Shown: positions 34,381 through 44,052, counted from the first letter of the stretch. The stretch: 64,000 nucleotides of DNA from Planctomycetota bacterium (GCA_008501825.1 QQUA01000019.1:1-64000); one strand, 5' to 3'. Notes: a model not told the origin generated them from the letters alone. A program made the numbers and translations.

Positions 34381-35229
34381 ATGAGCCAAAAACCTCAATC
34401 AGACGTTCACCAGCAGGTTTCCGAAACCTACGCCAAAGCCGTCGCCGGCGCCAGCACCAGCAGCGGCTGCTGCTCGGGGAAGAAAGAAGTGGTCACCTCG
34501 ACCTGTTTGGAGGCGGGATATGACCCGTCCGCCACCGGCCAACTCCCGGAAGAGGCGGTGACCTACTCCTTCGGGTGCGGCGATCCGGTGGCCTTCAGTC
34601 AGGTAAAGGAAGGCGAGGTGGTACTGGACCTTGGCTGCGGCGGCGGTATCGATCTGCTGCTGGCCTCGCAGAAAGTGGGCCCCAGCGGCAAGGTCATCGG
34701 AGTCGACATGACCGAAGAAATGCTGGAATTGGCCCGCCGCAACGTGGCCGAAGCCGGAGTGGAGAACGTGGAAGTGCGGCAAGGCATCATCGAGGCCCTG
34801 CCGGTAGAAGATGCCAGCGTGGATTTGGTTATCAGCAACTGCGTTATCAACCTCTCCCCTGACAAGCCGAAGGTATTCCAGGAAATCGCTCGAGTGCTGA
34901 AGCCCGGCGGTCGCTTCGCCATTTCCGACATCGTGCTCAACGAGGATCCCTTGCCGGATTGGATTTTGAATCACCCGGTGTTCTACGGCGCCTGCGTTTC
35001 CGGAGCCATCCGGGAAAGCCGCTACTTGCAGGGCTTAGCCGACCATGGCTTGACCGAAGTTCAGGTCGCCGGCCGCCAGCACTACGATCGCGAGCAGTTA
35101 CTTCATTTCGCCAAGTCGGATTTGCTCGAAGGAGCGGATAAACTAACGGCGGAAGACGTCCAGAAAGCGGCGGAAATCTTGGAGGGCCGAATTTGGAGTG
35201 CAAGAATCACCGGCCGAAAGCAGGCTTAG
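34381..35229 (+). CDS. arsM: Arsenite S-adenosylmethionine methyltransferase
   Basis: 282 residues from the ATG at 34381. A SAM-dependent methyltransferase fold is clear ([17 protein letters not shown] near residue 78, then [11 protein letters not shown]). The arsenic-binding cysteines of ArsM are in place: [11 protein letters not shown] near residue 160 and [10 protein letters not shown] near 206, besides an N-terminal Cys-rich stretch (GCCSGKK, TCLEAGY) and FGCGDP. The enzyme methylates As(III) to mono-, di- and trimethyl species and detoxifies it. It is followed by an overlapping ArsR-type gene and then plsC. No arsenite permease or arsenate reductase gene is in the window, so methylation seems to be the local resistance route. 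Confidence 0.93.
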   Translation: MSQKPQSDVHQQVSETYAKAVAGASTSSGCCSGKKEVVTSTCLEAGYDPSATGQLPEEAVTYSFGCGDPVAFSQVKEGEVVLDLGCGGGIDLLLASQKVGPSGKVIGVDMTEEMLELARRNVAEAGVENVEVRQGIIEALPVEDASVDLVISNCVINLSPDKPKVFQEIARVLKPGGRFAISDIVLNEDPLPDWILNHPVFYGACVSGAIRESRYLQGLADHGLTEVQVAGRQHYDREQLLHFAKSDLLEGADKLTAEDVQKAAEILEGRIWSARITGRKQA

Positions 35230-35582
35230 AAATTCAAGGAGCTTTACGCTGCTGTGAGCTGGGGGAACTCCTTTCCCCCAAGCTCTTCAAAGCGCTTTCC
35301 GAACCCAATCGGATTCAGTTGTTGGTGGCCCTGGCCACCACTCCGGGATCATGCACGGTCAAGGAAATGAGCGCATGCTGTCCGGTGGACGGTTCGGTGG
35401 TTTCCCGCCACCTTTCCCAAATGCGGGAGGCCGGGATCGTGCGGGCGGAAAAAAAGGGCAAGGAAGTCCATTATCAAGCCAACCTTCCTGTTTTGATCCA
35501 GTGCCTGAGGGACCTGGCTGACGCTTTGGATAGTTGTTGCCCGGAGTCATCCCCTTCTTCCGCCCCGACTTCGGACGCCTAA
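35193..35582 (+). CDS. arsR: ArsR-family transcriptional repressor
   Basis: 129 residues from a TTG start at 35193, supported by GGAGGG 6 bp upstream; the start lies 37 bp inside arsM. A winged helix follows: LFKALSEPNRIQLLVALATT is the family opening, and CTVKEMSACCPVDGSVVSRHLSQMREAGIVRAEKKGKEVHYQ spans the recognition helix and wing. Cys residues at SCTVKE and ACC could bind As(III), as in some ArsR types; the classical CVCDLC is not present. Co-transcription with arsM suggests autoregulation through the palindrome at 34351. Confidence 0.88.
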   Translation: MECKNHRPKAGLEIQGALRCCELGELLSPKLFKALSEPNRIQLLVALATTPGSCTVKEMSACCPVDGSVVSRHLSQMREAGIVRAEKKGKEVHYQANLPVLIQCLRDLADALDSCCPESSPSSAPTSDA

Positions 35583-35598
35583 AACCATCGCCGCCGCC

Positions 35599-36393
35599 AT
35601 GGCTGAAGCCAAGGAAAAAACGGTACCGGTCAGCAAGGATTGGGACGCTCAAGCCGGAAGCAACTGGCGCAGCATCGTGTTCCTGCTTCCGATTTATCTC
35701 TACGCCTTCGTAGTGCCCTTTATCGGCATCCTTTGGTCGCTGATCTCACTTCGGCACTTCCGCCGCAACAGCCGCGGCATCGTTCGGTGGTGGGGCAAAG
35801 TTCCTCTTTGGCTATGGGGCGTAAAGCTGGAAGTCCACGGTGCCGAAAAATTGGAAACCCCGGGGGCCAAGATTTTGGCCTTCAATCACGTGGCCTTGCT
35901 GGACCTGTGGGTCCTGACCGCGGTTTGGCCGCCGCGGGCAAGCGCGCTCTACAAAATCGAATTCCACTCCATCCCGATCTGGGGCCGGGCTTTGCGGGCC
36001 TTGGATTTGATTGCCGTCGATCGCCGAAATCGGGAGCGAGGGATCCAAAGCATCCGCCAGGCGGCGGAACACGTCCGCAAGCGGGAAGCCATCGTTTTGA
36101 TTGCCCCGGAAGGCACTCGTTCGCGCAAAGGTGGTTTGCAAAAATTCAAAACAGGCCCTTTTCACCTCGCCGTGGCCAGCCAGGCGCCTCTCATTCCCAT
36201 GGTCTTGCGGGGAGTGGAGCAACTGAATCCGATGGGAAAATTCTTGATCCGTTCCGGAAAAATTCGCATCGACTTTTTGGACCCCATCTCCACGGAAGAT
36301 TGGAAATCGCAAACTGTGCGAGCGCACGCGCAGGAAGTGCGACAAGTCTTTTTAGAGTATTTGGAACCAGCCCCTGACGAGGCTCGGGACTAA
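35599..36393 (+). CDS. plsC: 1-acyl-sn-glycerol-3-phosphate acyltransferase (PlsC family)
   Basis: 264 residues. An N-terminal membrane segment (about 27-48) precedes the acyltransferase motifs: HxxxxD in FNHVALLD near residue 98, the R-rich ALDLIAVDRRN, the PEGTRS motif near 173, and VPMVLRG-type (IPMVLRGV). This is the LPLAT family that makes phosphatidic acid from lysophosphatidic acid and acyl-CoA or acyl-ACP at the inner membrane. It starts 16 bp after arsR and may be part of the same transcript, though its function is a general one. A link between arsenic methylation and lipids is speculative. Confidence 0.9.
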   Translation: MAEAKEKTVPVSKDWDAQAGSNWRSIVFLLPIYLYAFVVPFIGILWSLISLRHFRRNSRGIVRWWGKVPLWLWGVKLEVHGAEKLETPGAKILAFNHVALLDLWVLTAVWPPRASALYKIEFHSIPIWGRALRALDLIAVDRRNRERGIQSIRQAAEHVRKREAIVLIAPEGTRSRKGGLQKFKTGPFHLAVASQAPLIPMVLRGVEQLNPMGKFLIRSGKIRIDFLDPISTEDWKSQTVRAHAQEVRQVFLEYLEPAPDEARD

Positions 36394-36541
36394 GTCGCCA
36401 GTCTTCGGCATTAGTAGGAGTTCGCAATTCGGAAGAAAATTTTTAAAGTCTTCCATCCGTTGAACTTCGAAAAATTCGTTGTCCGCAATCGGCTTATTCG
36501 GTCTTTATGCCCATCAACCTAATCCTCAAAAAGGAAAACCC

Positions 36542-37708
36542 ATGCAAAGAAAACTCATGGTGCCGGTCTGCCTGTTGCTTATCAGTGCAGCCCTCACAGC
36601 CCAAACTCCACAACCGGTTTTCAAAGCCGAAACGCCGAAGCACGCTGGGGTGTTCAAGATGTCGACTGGCGAGCTTTTGCCTTCTTCGCCGGACACGCGA
36701 GCTCCGCAGGCTCTTTTGTTCAACGCCGCCCTGTTAACCAACTACTACTCGGTGCCCGGCACCGATCAGGAATGGTTGGACGAGGGCATGCTGTTGGATC
36801 GATCCGATGGGCCGAATCCCTTGGAGCAAATGAATTGCTTCGAGTTCCAGTACTGCTCCACCGAAGCCGATGCCACTCAAAACAGCGGCACCATCACCCT
36901 GGCTTTCTACGATGAAACCATCGTCTGCACAGGCCCGACCAACGGCGGCAACTTTGCCCTCGGCGGTTATGTCTGCGCTTACGACATCGTCGGCCTGCCT
37001 TTGGGAGCCGCCAATGGCGCCATTCAATGCTGGATCGTAACCGTAGATCTACGATGGGGCTTTGAATGCCCGGCTTACCTGGACAATCAAAGTTGCTACA
37101 CCGGCAAAATGGTGCCGGACCAAGCAAATGGCAAGTTGTTCGGCTGGTCGTTCATTCCCCGGAATGAAAACACCGGTCCGATTCTGTCCAAGGGCGGCAG
37201 TCAATCCGCCGGCATCGACAACAGCTTTGTCTGGTTCGACCAATTCGGAGCCTTGGTCGGCTGCTTCTGGTTCGGCGGCACGCCTTGGGCCAACTTCGCC
37301 ATGAAGATGTGGGGATATCCGGATCCCGATTGCCGGATTTACTTCCCCTGCAACCCGGTGCCGATTCCTGCCGGCGACATCCTGCGAATGACGGTGAGCA
37401 AACCGAGCGCACTCAGCACTGAGCGAACTTTCACCATCACCAACCAGCAAACTGGTCAGGAATATTGGCTGATCGTGGGATTGAGCTCGCAATCGTTGTC
37501 CACGCCGACCGGCACCCTATTGGTGGTTCCCTCGGTTCCGCCGAGCCCCATGTTCATGGCGAATGGAACCATCGACATCGACGCTGCGGTGGCCTCGGGT
37601 CAATACATCTACATCCAAGGAGTCGGCACCACCGCCGGTTCTGGACCTCCTTCCATAGCCAACTTGCCCCTGGATTGGAGCAACAGTTGGTGCGACTACA
37701 TCAACTAG
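36542..37708 (+). CDS. Secreted orphan protein, copy 1 of a tandem pair
   Basis: 388 residues from the ATG at 36542, with AAGGA upstream and a Sec signal peptide (MQRKLMVPVCLLLISAALTAQ). The next gene (37880) is a close paralogue: both share YKA/FKAxTPKHAGVFK, TDQEWLDEGMLL, FYDE, GPTNGGN, NSFVWFDQFGALVGCFWFGGTPWANFAMKM and the ending SNxWCDYIN. Several paired Cys suggest a disulfide-rich extracellular protein. The last 110 residues look like a beta-sandwich whose pattern and end (SNxWxxYIN) recur in the subtilase at 53.7 kb. The function is not known; no catalytic motif was found. Confidence 0.6.
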   Translation: MQRKLMVPVCLLLISAALTAQTPQPVFKAETPKHAGVFKMSTGELLPSSPDTRAPQALLFNAALLTNYYSVPGTDQEWLDEGMLLDRSDGPNPLEQMNCFEFQYCSTEADATQNSGTITLAFYDETIVCTGPTNGGNFALGGYVCAYDIVGLPLGAANGAIQCWIVTVDLRWGFECPAYLDNQSCYTGKMVPDQANGKLFGWSFIPRNENTGPILSKGGSQSAGIDNSFVWFDQFGALVGCFWFGGTPWANFAMKMWGYPDPDCRIYFPCNPVPIPAGDILRMTVSKPSALSTERTFTITNQQTGQEYWLIVGLSSQSLSTPTGTLLVVPSVPPSPMFMANGTIDIDAAVASGQYIYIQGVGTTAGSGPPSIANLPLDWSNSWCDYIN

Positions 37709-37745
37709 GGGTCTCTTCTTAGGAAGATCTTCTGAGCAAGAGGGT

Positions 37746-37779
37746 AGGCGGCTCTTCGGCTGGGGAAGAAGAGTCGCCT
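37746..37779 (+). terminator. Hairpin after secreted orphan copy 1
   Basis: AGGCGGCTCTTC (37746-37757) pairs with GAAGAGTCGCCT (37768-37779) over 12 positions with one G-U pair. There is no U-run after it, so it may be a weak terminator or an mRNA end-stabilising hairpin. Confidence 0.55.
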
Positions 37780-37879
37780 GCTTGATCCCCCACAAGCCAA
37801 TTTCACTGATTCCAGAATTTCTTGTAGGAGAATCCTCTTCTTGGTGTCTCCAGGGAAGTCGCCCATCCCAGGAGAACGA

Positions 37880-39043
37880 ATGAAAACCTCAATCCTAGCT
37901 CTTTTGTTGGCCCCATGCCTCAGCCTCAGTCTGCCGGCCCAGGCCTCCTTACCGGTCTACAAGGCGGTCACTCCCAAACACGCAGGAGTGTTCAAGGTCG
38001 CATCCGGAGAATTCGTGCCAGCCAATTCATACGAAAGAGGCACCTACCATGCGGTGATCTTCAATGCATCGGAATTGACCAACTACTATGCAGCCCCGGG
38101 AGCAGATCAAGAGTGGCTGGATGAAGGCATGCTCCTGACTCGATACGACGGTCCGAAAGCACAAGAACAAGTCCATTATTTCGAATTCATTTACTGTTCC
38201 ACCGAACCTGATCCGAATCAAAACAGCGGGGCAATCACCATAGCTTTTTACGATGAAATCTTAGTCTGCTCGGGGCCGACCAACGGAGGGAATCTAGCTC
38301 AAGGAGGCTATGTCTGCGCCTATGACATCGTCGGCCTTCCGCTTGGGGATCCAAATGGAGGCCTTGCCTGCTGGATCGTAGATGTGGATCTGAGCAGAGG
38401 ATTCGAATGCCCTTCCCACCTGGAATTTCAAAGCTGCTATCAGGGCATGATGACACCTGATGAAGCTTCCGGCAAGCTGTTCGGCTGGTCGTTTACTCCC
38501 CGTAACGACAATACCGGTCCCTGGCTCTCCAATGGAGGAACCCAAGCAGCAGGTATCGACAATAGTTTTGTTTGGTTCGACCAGTTTGGCGCTTTGGTCG
38601 GCTGTTTCTGGTTCGGCGGCACGCCTTGGGCCAACTTTGCCATGAAAATGACGGGCGCGGATATGGCAAGCTGCCGCACTTATTATCCCTGCAGTCCGGT
38701 TCAAAGCCCGGCCTCAGACAACCTCTATTTGACCGCCTCCCGTCCCTTCATTGGTCAAAGAGATTTCACCCTCTACAACTCCTCGGGTTCCTCCATCTCC
38801 GGCTGGTTGATCGCCGGTTTCGCACCGGCCGAAATCTCGACGATTAGCGGCACCCTGCTGGCCACCAATATCCTTTCCCCTAGTCCCGTCCCGATTGCCT
38901 CAGGCGGCAGCATCTACAACTTATATCAGGTCATAGGCCAATACTTGTATTTCCAATCAGTCACTACCGCCAACGGGGCGCCGCCGTCCACGGCGAATAT
39001 TCCGGACAACTGGAGCAACGGTTGGTGCGACTACATCAATTAA
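37880..39043 (+). CDS. Secreted orphan protein, copy 2 of a tandem pair
   Basis: 387 residues from the ATG at 37880, which has AGGAG 6-10 bp upstream and starts a Sec signal peptide (MKTSILALLLAPCLSLSLPAQA). It is collinear with the preceding gene over the whole length, including the central block GIDNSFVWFDQFGALVGCFW and the end NWSNGWCDYIN. The two genes are separated by 171 bp and each is followed by a hairpin containing AAGAGTCGCC, so the duplicated unit includes the 3' region. The role is unknown; an extracellular structural or binding protein is the most one can say. Confidence 0.6.
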   Translation: MKTSILALLLAPCLSLSLPAQASLPVYKAVTPKHAGVFKVASGEFVPANSYERGTYHAVIFNASELTNYYAAPGADQEWLDEGMLLTRYDGPKAQEQVHYFEFIYCSTEPDPNQNSGAITIAFYDEILVCSGPTNGGNLAQGGYVCAYDIVGLPLGDPNGGLACWIVDVDLSRGFECPSHLEFQSCYQGMMTPDEASGKLFGWSFTPRNDNTGPWLSNGGTQAAGIDNSFVWFDQFGALVGCFWFGGTPWANFAMKMTGADMASCRTYYPCSPVQSPASDNLYLTASRPFIGQRDFTLYNSSGSSISGWLIAGFAPAEISTISGTLLATNILSPSPVPIASGGSIYNLYQVIGQYLYFQSVTTANGAPPSTANIPDNWSNGWCDYIN

Positions 39044-39079
39044 GAATTCCTCCCAGGTTTGTTTCCTGAGAAGGAACGC

Positions 39080-39113
39080 CGGCGACTCTTTTACGCAAAA
39101 GGAAGAGTCGCCG
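39080..39113 (+). terminator. Hairpin after secreted orphan copy 2
   Basis: CGGCGACTCTT (39080-39090) pairs perfectly with AAGAGTCGCCG (39103-39113). It lies between convergent genes and lacks a U-run. Its right arm is the same as that of the hairpin at 37746-37779. Confidence 0.6.
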
Positions 39114-39122
39114 CTTTCGTCG

Positions 39123-39557
39123 TTAGGAAGAAGGCGTCGGGTCGCTGGAGAAATACTTGCGGAAGAATGGCGGCACCGGCTGTTTGCCAACCCCAGGTTT
39201 CACCATGGTAAAGGCCATGGAGGAAGTCATGACGGTGAGGCCGACTCGCCGGCCATCTTCCGCTTCCACCACTCGAATGTCGCCCCCGAGGACGAAGCTG
39301 CTATCCCCCAGGGAATCCGGCCAAAGACGGACTTCAACCACGTCGCCGTACAAGGTCTCCTTCAGAAAATCCAAATGTACGCTGCGAACGTAAGGAAGAG
39401 CTCCTTCGAATCGTTCGATGAGGTTACTGATTCGAGCCATTTCCCAGCGGGCGTGCTCGAACCACTGCAAATACACCGCGTTGTTGACGTGACCCCAGGA
39501 ATCGATTTCCGGGCCCCGAACCCGCATTCGAACGACGAAAGGGAATTCCAAACTCAC
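39123..39557 (-). CDS. Acyl-CoA thioesterase-like hotdog protein (4HBT)
   Basis: 144 residues from a GTG start that overlaps the stop of the SDR gene (GTGA). The hotdog signature DSWGHVNNAVYLQWFEHARW (about 19-38) matches the 4-hydroxybenzoyl-CoA-thioesterase type, with the catalytic acid Asp19 and the helix that follows. Strand pattern and length fit a single-hotdog subunit. It is the last gene of the TetR-led fatty-acid operon, so cleavage of acyl-CoA produced in that pathway is likely. The acyl substrate cannot be read from the sequence. Confidence 0.85.
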   Translation of the reverse strand: MSLEFPFVVRMRVRGPEIDSWGHVNNAVYLQWFEHARWEMARISNLIERFEGALPYVRSVHLDFLKETLYGDVVEVRLWPDSLGDSSFVLGGDIRVVEAEDGRRVGLTVMTSSMAFTMVKPGVGKQPVPPFFRKYFSSDPTPSS

Positions 39558-40429
39558 GCCTTGCCCTCAATGTTGCCGGCCCGTTCTTGCCAACGCAAAT
39601 CCTTAGCCTTATCGCCGACGATGTAAATCGGCTCTCCGTCCGGCTCGCACAAATAAGGGGAGAAATCCGTGACTCCGGCAGCTTGCAGAACCTCTTCGTC
39701 CACCAGTTGACCGCCGCTCAGTTCTTGGGCGGACTTGGAAAGAACCGCCAACAAGGCGTCCGACATAATCTCCGCCTTGCGCCAACCCTTGCGAGTTCCC
39801 ATTTGATGGTTTTTGGTCGCCTGGGATTCCACCATGGTCGCCGGCCACAGTGAATTCACCTGAATGTTGTGCTCACGAACTTCCTCGGCCAAACCCATGG
39901 CTAGCATGGTCATGCTGTACTTGCTCAGCAAATAAGCCACTTTATTGGGCAGCACGTCGAAATCGATCGGCGGTGAAATCATGACGATGCTGCCGGATTT
40001 CTGCTCCATCATATGAGGCAGGACGCAATGAGCCCCATGGAAAGCGGCGCGGACGTTCACCTCCAGCACCAAATCCAAGCGTTTTAAAACCGTTTCCGCC
40101 ACCGGACGCCACCAAAGAGCTCCGGCGTTGTGAACGAAAACGTCCACCCGCCCGAAGCGCTCTTTGGTCTGAGCCACCAAGTTTTCAATATCTTCGGCCT
40201 TGCGAACGTTACAGCGAACCGCCATGCCGGCAGCGCCGGCGGCTTCAATCGCTTGCACGGTTTCGAAAATGCTACCGGGCAGGTGCTTCTTCGATTCCAC
40301 CGATTTGGCCGCAACGACCACGGAACAACCGGCTTCGGCCAGTCCGATGGCCATGGCCTTTCCCAAGCCCCGGCTGCTTCCGGTAACGATGGCAACCTTG
40401 CCGCTTAAATTGGGTTTGGTGAAGCTCAT
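39554..40429 (-). CDS. Short-chain dehydrogenase/reductase (HSDL2-like)
   Basis: 291 residues. The cofactor motif TGSSRGLG (about 16-23), NAG (HNAGALWW near 100), a Ser in VMISPP and the catalytic Tyr-x-x-x-Lys in AYLLSKYS (near 165) are all present. The layout, with a long insertion after the cofactor motif (AAKSVESKKHLPGSIFET) and an extended C-terminal part, matches HSDL2-like or hydroxysteroid/fatty-acid SDRs associated with lipid metabolism. A GAGGAAA ribosome binding site precedes the ATG. It sits between thiolase and thioesterase genes in the beta-oxidation operon; the substrate is probably an acyl derivative. Confidence 0.88.
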   Translation of the reverse strand: MSFTKPNLSGKVAIVTGSSRGLGKAMAIGLAEAGCSVVVAAKSVESKKHLPGSIFETVQAIEAAGAAGMAVRCNVRKAEDIENLVAQTKERFGRVDVFVHNAGALWWRPVAETVLKRLDLVLEVNVRAAFHGAHCVLPHMMEQKSGSIVMISPPIDFDVLPNKVAYLLSKYSMTMLAMGLAEEVREHNIQVNSLWPATMVESQATKNHQMGTRKGWRKAEIMSDALLAVLSKSAQELSGGQLVDEEVLQAAGVTDFSPYLCEPDGEPIYIVGDKAKDLRWQERAGNIEGKA

Positions 40430-40463
40430 TTAACTTTCCTCTTCGTTAGCGGAAGCCCGAAGC

Positions 40464-41654
40464 TCAGGAGACGGCCTGGAACAAACCGGCGGCCCCCATA
40501 CCGCCACCCACGCACATGGTGACCAAGCCCCATTGCGCTTGGCGCCGTTGCATTTCATACAACAACGTGGTGCTCAACCGGGCACCGGTCGCTCCCAAAG
40601 GATGGCCCAGGGCAATGGCCCCACCGTTGACGTTGACCTGATCGGCGGAAATGCCCAACTCTTGAATGACGTGCAGGCTTTGGGAAGCAAAGGCTTCGTT
40701 CAATTCGATCAAGTCGAGGTCGGATATTTTCAAGGAGAAGCGGTCCAACAGCTTTGGAACCGCTTTCACCGGACCGACGCCCATGATTTCCGGATCCACT
40801 CCAGCAACGGCGTAACCGACGAAACGACCTAACATTGGGAGTCCTTGAGCCTCCGCTTGCTTGCGGTTCATCAACAGCAAAGCGGCGGCGCCGTCACTGG
40901 TCTGAGAAGCGTTTCCAGCCGTCACGGTTCCTTGAGCGTGAAATACCGGCCTCAACCTCGACAAGGCTTCCGGAGTGGTATCGGCACGGGGCCCTTCATC
41001 TCGATCCACCACCACCGACCGACTGCGAATTTCACCGCCTTTCCCCGGCCGGCGATCTTCCACGGTTACCGGAACGATTTCCTCTTGAAATGCACCCTGT
41101 TCTTGGGCGGCTAGGGCTCGCCGGTGACTCAACAAGGCGAAGGAATCTTGATCTTCCCGGCTGATGCTGAATCGTTTCGCCACCACTTCGGCCGTCATTC
41201 CCATTCCCATGTAAGCCTCAGGATGGTTTTCAGCCAAGTGTGGATTGGGTTGGAAACTGGCGCCGCCCATCGGCAACAAACTCATGGTTTCCGCTCCGCC
41301 TGCGACCTGGACTTGGGCTTGGCCGGTGGCAATGCGGTTGGCGGCTACGGCAACGGCTTCCAAACCACTGGCGCAAAAGCGGTTCAAAGTCATACCCGGA
41401 ACGTGATTCGCCAACCCCGCCCGAAGAGCCGCGTTCCGCCCCAGATTCAATCCCTGCGGCCCTTCCGGTGCTGCACAACCGAAGACTACGTCCTCAACTT
41501 GATCCGGTTCAAAACTCGGGGCTCGGCGGAAAAGTTCTTGTACCACCGTCGCGGCCAGTTCATCAGGACGGGTAGTTCGAAAGCCTCCTTTCGGGGCTTT
41601 GGCGATCGCGGTCCTGGCCGCCGCCACGACGACAACTTCTTGGAGTTCGCTCAT
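40464..41654 (-). CDS. fadA: Thiolase (acetyl-CoA acyltransferase)
   Basis: 396 residues, the standard thiolase length. The acylated Cys lies in [11 protein letters not shown] near residue 93; the other catalytic residues lie in [17 protein letters not shown] (His near 353) and [11 protein letters not shown] (Cys near 383). It should cleave 3-ketoacyl-CoA in the last step of beta-oxidation. It starts 4 bp after the stop of the FadN-like gene, and the pair probably forms the trifunctional-type complex. The alternative, a biosynthetic acetoacetyl-CoA thiolase, is less likely given the neighbours. Confidence 0.93.
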   Translation of the reverse strand: MSELQEVVVVAAARTAIAKAPKGGFRTTRPDELAATVVQELFRRAPSFEPDQVEDVVFGCAAPEGPQGLNLGRNAALRAGLANHVPGMTLNRFCASGLEAVAVAANRIATGQAQVQVAGGAETMSLLPMGGASFQPNPHLAENHPEAYMGMGMTAEVVAKRFSISREDQDSFALLSHRRALAAQEQGAFQEEIVPVTVEDRRPGKGGEIRSRSVVVDRDEGPRADTTPEALSRLRPVFHAQGTVTAGNASQTSDGAAALLLMNRKQAEAQGLPMLGRFVGYAVAGVDPEIMGVGPVKAVPKLLDRFSLKISDLDLIELNEAFASQSLHVIQELGISADQVNVNGGAIALGHPLGATGARLSTTLLYEMQRRQAQWGLVTMCVGGGMGAAGLFQAVS

Positions 41655-41658
41655 CGGA

Positions 41659-44052
41659 TCAATTCCGCAGGGGTTTGCCGGTTTTCAGAATGTGAGCCAT
41701 GCGCGCCTGAGTTCTGGAATCGCGACACAACTCCAAGAATGCCTGGTGCTCCAAATCCAACAGATAAGTTTCACTGACCCGGGTTCCCGGACTCACGTCG
41801 CCGCCACACAAAACAAAGGCCAGCTTTCCACCGACCACCTGATCGTATTCGGTGGCGAAACCGCCGGCGGCCATGTTGTAAATCGCCGCTTGCAAGGCGG
41901 CGTAGCCGTCCCTTCCGGCCACCCGAATATCCTCCAGAGGACGCCCCGGTCGATAGCCTTGCAAGTCCAAGGCCAAAACTCGGCGCTTGGCATCTTCCAG
42001 CAGGTAATCGCCGTTCATGCTGATGCCGTCACCCTGAGCCAAAAAGCCGAGGTTTTGGGCCATACGAGCGCTAGAAGAAATCTTCGCCATGCCCAACACT
42101 TGAAATAGGGCTTGAATGAACGGGCCAAGATCGAGATGAGGAAGCTCCGGCAAGCGCTGGTGCAATCGCTTCAACATTTCTTTGCAACCGCCACCGGCAG
42201 GAATGACTCCGGCACCGACTTCCGGTAAACCGATGTAGCTCTCTGCGGCGGCCACCCGAGCATCTGCAGCCAGGGAAATTTCACAACCGCCGCCCAGGGT
42301 CATGCCGCGGGGAGCGACGACCACCGGCCGGGAACTGAAACGAATGCGCTGGGCGGTTTGTTGAAACAATCGGACAAGGTCGTCCACCGCCTGAAAATCA
42401 TCCTTGCCGATGGATTCCAACACCATGGCCAAATTAGCACCGGCACTGAAATGATCGGCCTCGTTGGCAATGACCAAGCCACGGAATTCCGATTCCACTC
42501 GATCCAAACTGAGTTGAATCATCTGAATCGAACCCGGCCCCAAGGTATTCATCTTGCTGTGGAACTCCAAGCAAGCGACTTCATCGCCCAAATCCACCAA
42601 GGAGGCTTCGGCGTTCTCCAAGATCACGCCCCGGCTTTGCCTGCACTCTTGCAAAGAAAGGATGCGCGGGTGGGCGGGAACCGATTTGTATTCAGCGCTT
42701 TGGCGGTCGAAGAATGCCGGCCGGTGCTCGATCCGGGCATAAAAAGAAGTTCGGCCGCTATCCAACAATTGCCGAACCATCGCCGGAAGCTCCATCCCTT
42801 CGGCTTCCATGCGGGAGCAAATTTCGGTGAAACCGAGAGCGTCCCACAGTTCGAACGGGCCCAGCTTCCAGCCAAAACCCCAGCGCATGGCCCGGTCTAC
42901 CTGTAACACGTCGTCGCTGATTTCCGGGATCAGAGAGGCCGTGTAATGAAAGGTATCGGCCAAGTTGCGCCACAGAAAGGAGGCTCCCCGACCTGAGGAA
43001 GCCAGAATCTTGGCCAAGCGCGCCGCAAAGCCTTTCTCCCCTTTCGCCTGTTCGATCTCAGGAAACTCCAGTTTCCCCTGCTCGACGTAGTCCATCGAGC
43101 CCGGATCGATCATGCGAATTTGACGATCCTTGCCACGACCGACCTTTTGGTAAAAACCCCGGCCACTCTTTTCTCCCAACCACCCATTTTCTTGCATGGC
43201 TTCCATAAAAGCCGGGGGTTGGTAGAGATGGCGGCATGGATCATCAGGCAAATTGTGGTAGCTGTTTTGCGCCACCAACAATAGAGTGTCCAATCCAACC
43301 ACGTCAGCGGTTCGGAAGGTGGCGCTCTTCGGTCTTCCAATCAAAGGACCGGTCAAATAATCGACTTCTTGTACGCTGTAGCCTTCTTCCGCCATCAAAT
43401 TCATGGCGTGAAACAAGGTGAAGCAGCCGATTCGGTTGGCGACGAAGTTCGGGGTATCTTTGGCATGGACGATTCCCTTGCCAAGGCTGGCTTCTCCAAA
43501 AGTGGCGATGCGTTGAAAAACTTCCGGATCGGTTTCCGGCCCGGGAATCAATTCCAATAATTTCAAGTACCGCGGCGGGTTGAAGAAGTGAGTTCCCAAG
43601 AACCTCGGGCGCAACTCCGGAGGCAGGATGGCCGCCAAACTGGCGACCGAAAGCCCGGAAGTATTACTGCTCAAAATCGCCTTCGGGGCCAGATGCTCAG
43701 AAAGCTTGGCAAATAACTCCTTCTTGATTTCCAAGTTTTCGATGACCGCTTCAATCACCCAATCGGCTTCCGCCAAGCGCGCCAAGTCATCCTCGAAGTT
43801 GCCGATTTCCACCAGGGCGGCGTCCTGGGGGCTGAAAAAAGCAGCGGGCCGGCCCTTGCGCGCTTTCTGCAATCCTGCACCGGCGATCCGGTTGCGCCAA
43901 CGCGGGTCCGGATCTTGATCCGGAGGAGTGTCGCTCGGTAAATCCAACAACAGGGTGGGAACCCCGGCATTGGCAAGATGGGCGGCAATCGCCGCTCCCA
44001 TGACTCCGGCGCCCAAAACAGCGGCGCGGCGGATGGAAGTTTCATCCGACAT
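41659..44052 (-). CDS. fadN: FadN-like 3-hydroxyacyl-CoA dehydrogenase / enoyl-CoA hydratase
   Basis: 797 residues from the ATG at 44052 (AGGA 9 bp upstream); the longer frame to 44169 runs into the TetR gene. The order is dehydrogenase first: Rossmann GAGVMGAAIAAHLANAG near residue 13, SNTSGLSV and FLGTHFFNPPRYLKLLELIPG of the 3-hydroxyacyl-CoA dehydrogenase, then a crotonase domain in the C-terminal half (ADHFSAGANLAMVLE, TLGGGCEISLAADARVAAAESYIGLPEVGAGVIPAGGG). This is the domain order of Bacillus FadN rather than of E. coli FadB, where the hydratase comes first. It overlaps the TetR gene by 11 bp. Confidence 0.92.
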   Translation of the reverse strand: MSDETSIRRAAVLGAGVMGAAIAAHLANAGVPTLLLDLPSDTPPDQDPDPRWRNRIAGAGLQKARKGRPAAFFSPQDAALVEIGNFEDDLARLAEADWVIEAVIENLEIKKELFAKLSEHLAPKAILSSNTSGLSVASLAAILPPELRPRFLGTHFFNPPRYLKLLELIPGPETDPEVFQRIATFGEASLGKGIVHAKDTPNFVANRIGCFTLFHAMNLMAEEGYSVQEVDYLTGPLIGRPKSATFRTADVVGLDTLLLVAQNSYHNLPDDPCRHLYQPPAFMEAMQENGWLGEKSGRGFYQKVGRGKDRQIRMIDPGSMDYVEQGKLEFPEIEQAKGEKGFAARLAKILASSGRGASFLWRNLADTFHYTASLIPEISDDVLQVDRAMRWGFGWKLGPFELWDALGFTEICSRMEAEGMELPAMVRQLLDSGRTSFYARIEHRPAFFDRQSAEYKSVPAHPRILSLQECRQSRGVILENAEASLVDLGDEVACLEFHSKMNTLGPGSIQMIQLSLDRVESEFRGLVIANEADHFSAGANLAMVLESIGKDDFQAVDDLVRLFQQTAQRIRFSSRPVVVAPRGMTLGGGCEISLAADARVAAAESYIGLPEVGAGVIPAGGGCKEMLKRLHQRLPELPHLDLGPFIQALFQVLGMAKISSSARMAQNLGFLAQGDGISMNGDYLLEDAKRRVLALDLQGYRPGRPLEDIRVAGRDGYAALQAAIYNMAAGGFATEYDQVVGGKLAFVLCGGDVSPGTRVSETYLLDLEHQAFLELCRDSRTQARMAHILKTGKPLRN

